A stretch of DNA of 7,614 nt from Candidatus Omnitrophota bacterium (GTDB lineage: Bacteria > Omnitrophota > Gorgyraeia > Gorgyraeales > Gorgyraeaceae), in the NCBI GenBank assembly GCA_018901615.1, contig JAHIEN010000041.1:1-7614 (forward strand). Direction: 5' to 3'. The notes under the pieces were generated by a model. The model saw nothing but the letters and a program-made list of their open reading frames with translations. It was not told the origin of the DNA and did not search any database. Shown here piece after piece: positions 5,836 to 7,614 of this stretch. Numbering within the stretch: the first letter of the stretch is position 1; each line of letters starts with the position of its first letter. The position numbers and the translations under genes were made by a program.

Positions 5836-6552
5836 GACTCTGAGCTGTTTTATCAGATTACTCGCGTTTAATAGCGACTCGTGCGTACCGCAATCGCTCC
5901 ACCAGCCGTCCAGGACGTCAAAGGTCATCTCACCTCTGGATATGTAGTCATTATTCACGTCTGTTATCTCAAGCTCTCCCCTGTCAGACGGCTTCAGGGT
6001 CTTTATTATGTCAAAGACCCTTGCGTCAAACATGTAGATGCCGGTCACGGCATATTTTGATTTAGGATTTTTAGGTTTTTCCACTATGCTCAGGATCTTA
6101 TTCCCTTTTACCTCTGCCACGCCAAACCTCTTGGGATCATCCACTTCTTTCAGGAGTATCTTCGCGCCTTTTGGCTGTTTTATGAAATCATCCACGTATT
6201 TCCTTATGGATTTTTCAATGATGTTGTCGCCTAGAATAACAATGATCTTGTCATTGTCTGAAAAATGCTTTGCCAGGCCCAGGGCCTCGGCAATCCCGCC
6301 CTCGCCTTTCTGGTAGGTATAATTTATATGCTTCAGGCCAAACTCTTCGCCATTGCCCAAAAGCCTTAAGAATTCCCCGGCATGGTTGCCGCCTGTCACG
6401 ATCAAAATGTCCTTTATCCCCGCATCCACAAGCGTCTGGATAGGGTAATATATAATGGGCCTGTCGTATACAGGCAGTAAATGCTTGTTTGTGATCCGTG
6501 TCAATGGCTCAAGACGCTTGCCAAGGCCGCCGGCTAAGATTATGCCTTTCAT
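5821..6552 (-). CDS. rfbA: Glucose-1-phosphate thymidylyltransferase, short form
   Basis: RfbA (RmlA) joins glucose-1-phosphate and dTTP to give dTDP-glucose, the first step of the dTDP-6-deoxyhexose pathway. The 243-residue protein shows GGLGKRLEPLT (residues 8-18), LLPVYDRPIIYYPI (25-38), metal-binding GDN (108-110), FGVAEV (143-148), EKPKNPKSKYAVTGIYMFD (158-176) and DGWWSDCGTHESLL (215-228) with the second metal Asp220. It is the short form of about 245 residues seen in Bacillus and archaea, lacking the C-terminal extension of the 290-residue E. coli type. I chose ATG 6552 because AAGGAG lies 5 bases upstream. The longer in-frame start at 6606 would only translate the inverted repeat upstream. 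Its 3' end lies inside a 26-bp palindrome. It sits between the cupin gene and rfbB, as in rml operons. Confidence 0.93.
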   Translation of the reverse strand: MKGIILAGGLGKRLEPLTRITNKHLLPVYDRPIIYYPIQTLVDAGIKDILIVTGGNHAGEFLRLLGNGEEFGLKHINYTYQKGEGGIAEALGLAKHFSDNDKIIVILGDNIIEKSIRKYVDDFIKQPKGAKILLKEVDDPKRFGVAEVKGNKILSIVEKPKNPKSKYAVTGIYMFDARVFDIIKTLKPSDRGELEITDVNNDYISRGEMTFDVLDGWWSDCGTHESLLNASNLIKQLRVVGQV

Positions 6553-6566
6553 AAGCACTCCTTCTT

Positions 6567-6604
6567 GAGATTGCTTCGTCCGCCTTAGGCGGACTCGCAA
6601 TGAC
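6567..6604. repeat. Dispersed-type inverted repeat (GTCATTGCGAG ... GAAGCAATCTC) between the cupin gene and rfbA
   Basis: The minus strand reads GTCATTGCGA at one end and GAAGCAATCTC at the other. The ends pair as ATTGC/GCAAT, and in the middle lies a perfect 7-base stem, GTCCGCC/GGCGGAC, around TTA (6578-6594). The outer sequence matches a mobile palindromic repeat that I recall from draft genomes of many unrelated bacteria, where the middle part varies. It begins 4 bases after the cupin gene stop and ends just before the rfbA ribosome binding site. It also creates a false N-terminal extension for rfbA. Confidence 0.8.
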
Positions 6605-6608
6605 AATT

Positions 6609-7055
6609 CTACTTGCTCCAGTCGTATGGGATATCGTTTTTAAACGCATCTATCCTGTATTCGTCTGGTTCTTTGTAATTATATGTCATCGTAGGGATGT
6701 TTATTACTACTGCTTCTTTATCGCTCACGCATTTAAAGCCGTGATAAACGAGCTTCGGGATTTTTACTAAGATGGGGTCATCCAGGCTTATAGTAAAGTC
6801 ATTCACTTCCCCTTTTGTAGGAGAATCTTCGCGGCCGTCATAAAGCGCGAGCTTCATTACGCCTGATACGCAGGTAAAGTGGTCGTCCTGTTTTTTATGA
6901 TAATGCCAGGCCTTTGTGACTCCCGGAAACGCCGTGGTCATGTATACCTGGCCGAATTTCTGGAAAATCTCCTCGTCAGAGCGCAGGATCTCCATGAGCC
7001 TGCCGCGTTCGTCAGTGACGATCTTGAGCTTCTTAACTTGAACATCTTGAATCAT
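6609..7055 (-). CDS. RmlC-like cupin, dTDP-4-dehydrorhamnose 3,5-epimerase family (short form)
   Basis: This 148-residue protein is a single cupin domain related to RmlC. It shows DERGRLMEIL (residues 15-24), WHYHKKQDDHF (50-60), CVSGVMKLALYDGRED (62-77), VKIPKLVYHGFK (97-108) and YNYKEPDEYRI (125-135). The context (ugd, this gene, rfbA, rfbB) suggests that it acts on dTDP-4-keto-6-deoxyglucose. His51 aligns with the RmlC catalytic base. The Lys that RmlC uses nearby (Lys72 in Salmonella) appears to be Asp58 by hand alignment, and the protein is about 35 residues shorter than RmlC. 3,5-Epimerase activity is therefore uncertain; a 3- or 5-epimerase, or a ketoisomerase like FdtA, is possible. 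No rfbD reductase follows. ATG 7055 is supported by AAAGGAG 5 bases upstream. Family assignment is firm; exact reaction is not. Confidence 0.82.
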   Translation of the reverse strand: MIQDVQVKKLKIVTDERGRLMEILRSDEEIFQKFGQVYMTTAFPGVTKAWHYHKKQDDHFTCVSGVMKLALYDGREDSPTKGEVNDFTISLDDPILVKIPKLVYHGFKCVSDKEAVVINIPTMTYNYKEPDEYRIDAFKNDIPYDWSK

Positions 7056-7071
7056 TATAACTCCTTTTGTG

Positions 7072-7096
7072 ATGTTCGAGGCTTAACCTCGAACAT
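7072..7096. repeat. Perfect 10-bp inverted repeat between ugd and the cupin gene
   Basis: ATGTTCGAGG and CCTCGAACAT flank a 5-base loop, CTTAA. It begins 2 bases past the ugd TAG and ends shortly before the Shine-Dalgarno sequence of the cupin gene. No T run follows in the direction of transcription (ACAAAAGGAG is next), so it is not a classical terminator. It is probably another dispersed palindrome in the operon, and would form a hairpin in the mRNA. Confidence 0.7.
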
Positions 7097-7098
7097 TT

Positions 7099-7614
7099 CT
7101 ACCTGCCCATAGATATATATTTGAACCCGAGTTTTTTCATCTTCTCAGGCTCAAAGATATTTCTGCCGTCTACGATCAGCGGGTTTTTCATTAGTTTTTT
7201 TACGCGCTTTAAATCCATGACTTCAAACTCTTGCCACTCTGTGACTATGGCAAGGCAATCGCTTCCTCTAGCCACCTCATACATGTCCTTACAAAACCTG
7301 ACGCCTTTTAAAATAGGCCTGGCCTTTTCTATTGCCTTTGGGTCATACGCCTTGATCTTCGCGCCAGAATCTTTCAGGTCATTGATAATATCTATGGAAG
7401 GCGCTGAGCGCATGTCATCTGTCTGAGGTTTAAAAGACAGGCCCAGGATGCCTATGGTCTTGCCCTTTACTATCCAGAGCGCATCTTCTATCTTTTTCAC
7501 AAAAATAGCTTTTTGTTCTTCATTGACCTTCCTGGCCGCATTAAGAATGCCAAAGTCATAACCTAATTTTCCCGAGATATACATGAAGGCGTCCACGTCC
7601 TTGGGGAAACATGA
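7099..7614 (-). CDS. ugd: UDP-glucose 6-dehydrogenase, C-terminal 171 residues (5' part outside the window)
   Basis: Ugd oxidises UDP-glucose to UDP-glucuronate in the cytosol. The frame is open to the right edge. Its first visible residues are SCFPKDVDAF, the active-site segment with the catalytic Cys at 7611-7609. The C-terminal UDP-binding domain follows: GKTIGILGLSFKPQTDDMR (a Ugd hallmark), SAPSIDII, AYDPKA, VTEWQEF and the terminal VDGRNIFEP. Only the N-terminal NAD domain and central helices, roughly 260 residues, are missing. A GTG at 7596 is merely an internal Val codon and not a start. SFKPQTDDMR and TEWQEF separate it from the WbpA-type dehydrogenase in the same cluster. It leads the visible part of the operon, 43 bases upstream of the cupin gene, with an inverted repeat between. 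Confidence 0.93.
   Translation of the reverse strand, partial: SCFPKDVDAFMYISGKLGYDFGILNAARKVNEEQKAIFVKKIEDALWIVKGKTIGILGLSFKPQTDDMRSAPSIDIINDLKDSGAKIKAYDPKAIEKARPILKGVRFCKDMYEVARGSDCLAIVTEWQEFEVMDLKRVKKLMKNPLIVDGRNIFEPEKMKKLGFKYISMGR

Noticed and set aside
6553..6606. Upstream in-frame start for rfbA (adds 18 residues)
   Set aside because: The extension is a translation of the dispersed repeat; the family N-terminus MKGIILAGG and a good Shine-Dalgarno sequence mark 6552.
7056..7098. Intrinsic terminator after ugd
   Set aside because: The hairpin is good but no T run follows it; the next bases are the ribosome binding site of the cupin gene.
7597..7614. GTG at 7596 as the start of a short separate protein
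   Set aside because: The frame continues upstream through SCFPKD, the Ugd active site, to the window edge, so the gene is simply truncated.

Overview
The window is a nucleotide-sugar biosynthesis cluster, read entirely on the minus strand, with one accessory ATPase gene inside it and the start of a second accessory-looking gene at its left edge. The source is a bacterium: sigma70-type promoters and AAGGAG ribosome binding sites are visible. The gene styles (short RmlA-type nucleotidyltransferase, short cupin epimerase homologue, DUF4143 ATPase) and the junctions filled with different palindromes look to me like an uncultured lineage such as Omnitrophota (OP3). That is an impression from memory and is weakly held.

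Reading in the direction of transcription, from high to low coordinates, the order is: the 3' part of UDP-glucose 6-dehydrogenase (ugd, 7614-7099, cut by the window edge just before its catalytic Cys); a short RmlC-like cupin (7055-6609); glucose-1-phosphate thymidylyltransferase (rfbA, 6552-5821); dTDP-glucose 4,6-dehydratase (rfbB, 5790-4825); a WbpA-type UDP-N-acetylglucosamine 6-dehydrogenase (4831-3527, overlapping rfbB by 7 nt); an AAA/DUF4143 ATPase with its own promoter (3421-2243); a WbpP-type UDP-N-acetylhexosamine 4-epimerase (2179-1253); GDP-mannose 4,6-dehydratase (gmd, 1162-185); and the first 41 codons of an unrecognised gene with its own promoter (123-1).

Together the enzymes start four activated-sugar branches: UDP-glucose to UDP-glucuronate; glucose-1-P to dTDP-glucose to dTDP-4-keto-6-deoxyglucose and a cupin-modified product; UDP-GlcNAc to UDP-GlcNAcA and, with the epimerase, UDP-GalNAcA; and GDP-mannose to GDP-4-keto-6-deoxymannose. 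Such precursors feed surface polysaccharide (O-antigen, capsule or exopolysaccharide). No glycosyltransferase, flippase, polymerase or rfbD reductase is in the window, so the final glycan cannot be named.

The most unusual parts are not the enzymes. (1) The DUF4143 ATPase, visibly more AT-rich than its neighbours, separates the wbpA-like and wbpP-like genes. It is driven by a near-consensus promoter carrying two related 16-bp palindromes whose centres are 32 bp apart, about three helical turns. (2) Most other gene junctions carry a palindrome or inverted repeat, and these are unlike each other: 7072-7096, 6567-6604, 5810-5835, 2214-2230 and 1178-1253. Some run into stop codons and create false upstream starts for the next gene. 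(3) The partial gene at the left edge has a clear promoter whose expected transcript would be leaderless or nearly so.

No gap without a gene exceeds about 105 bases. I see no tRNA, rRNA, CRISPR array, transposase or integrase.
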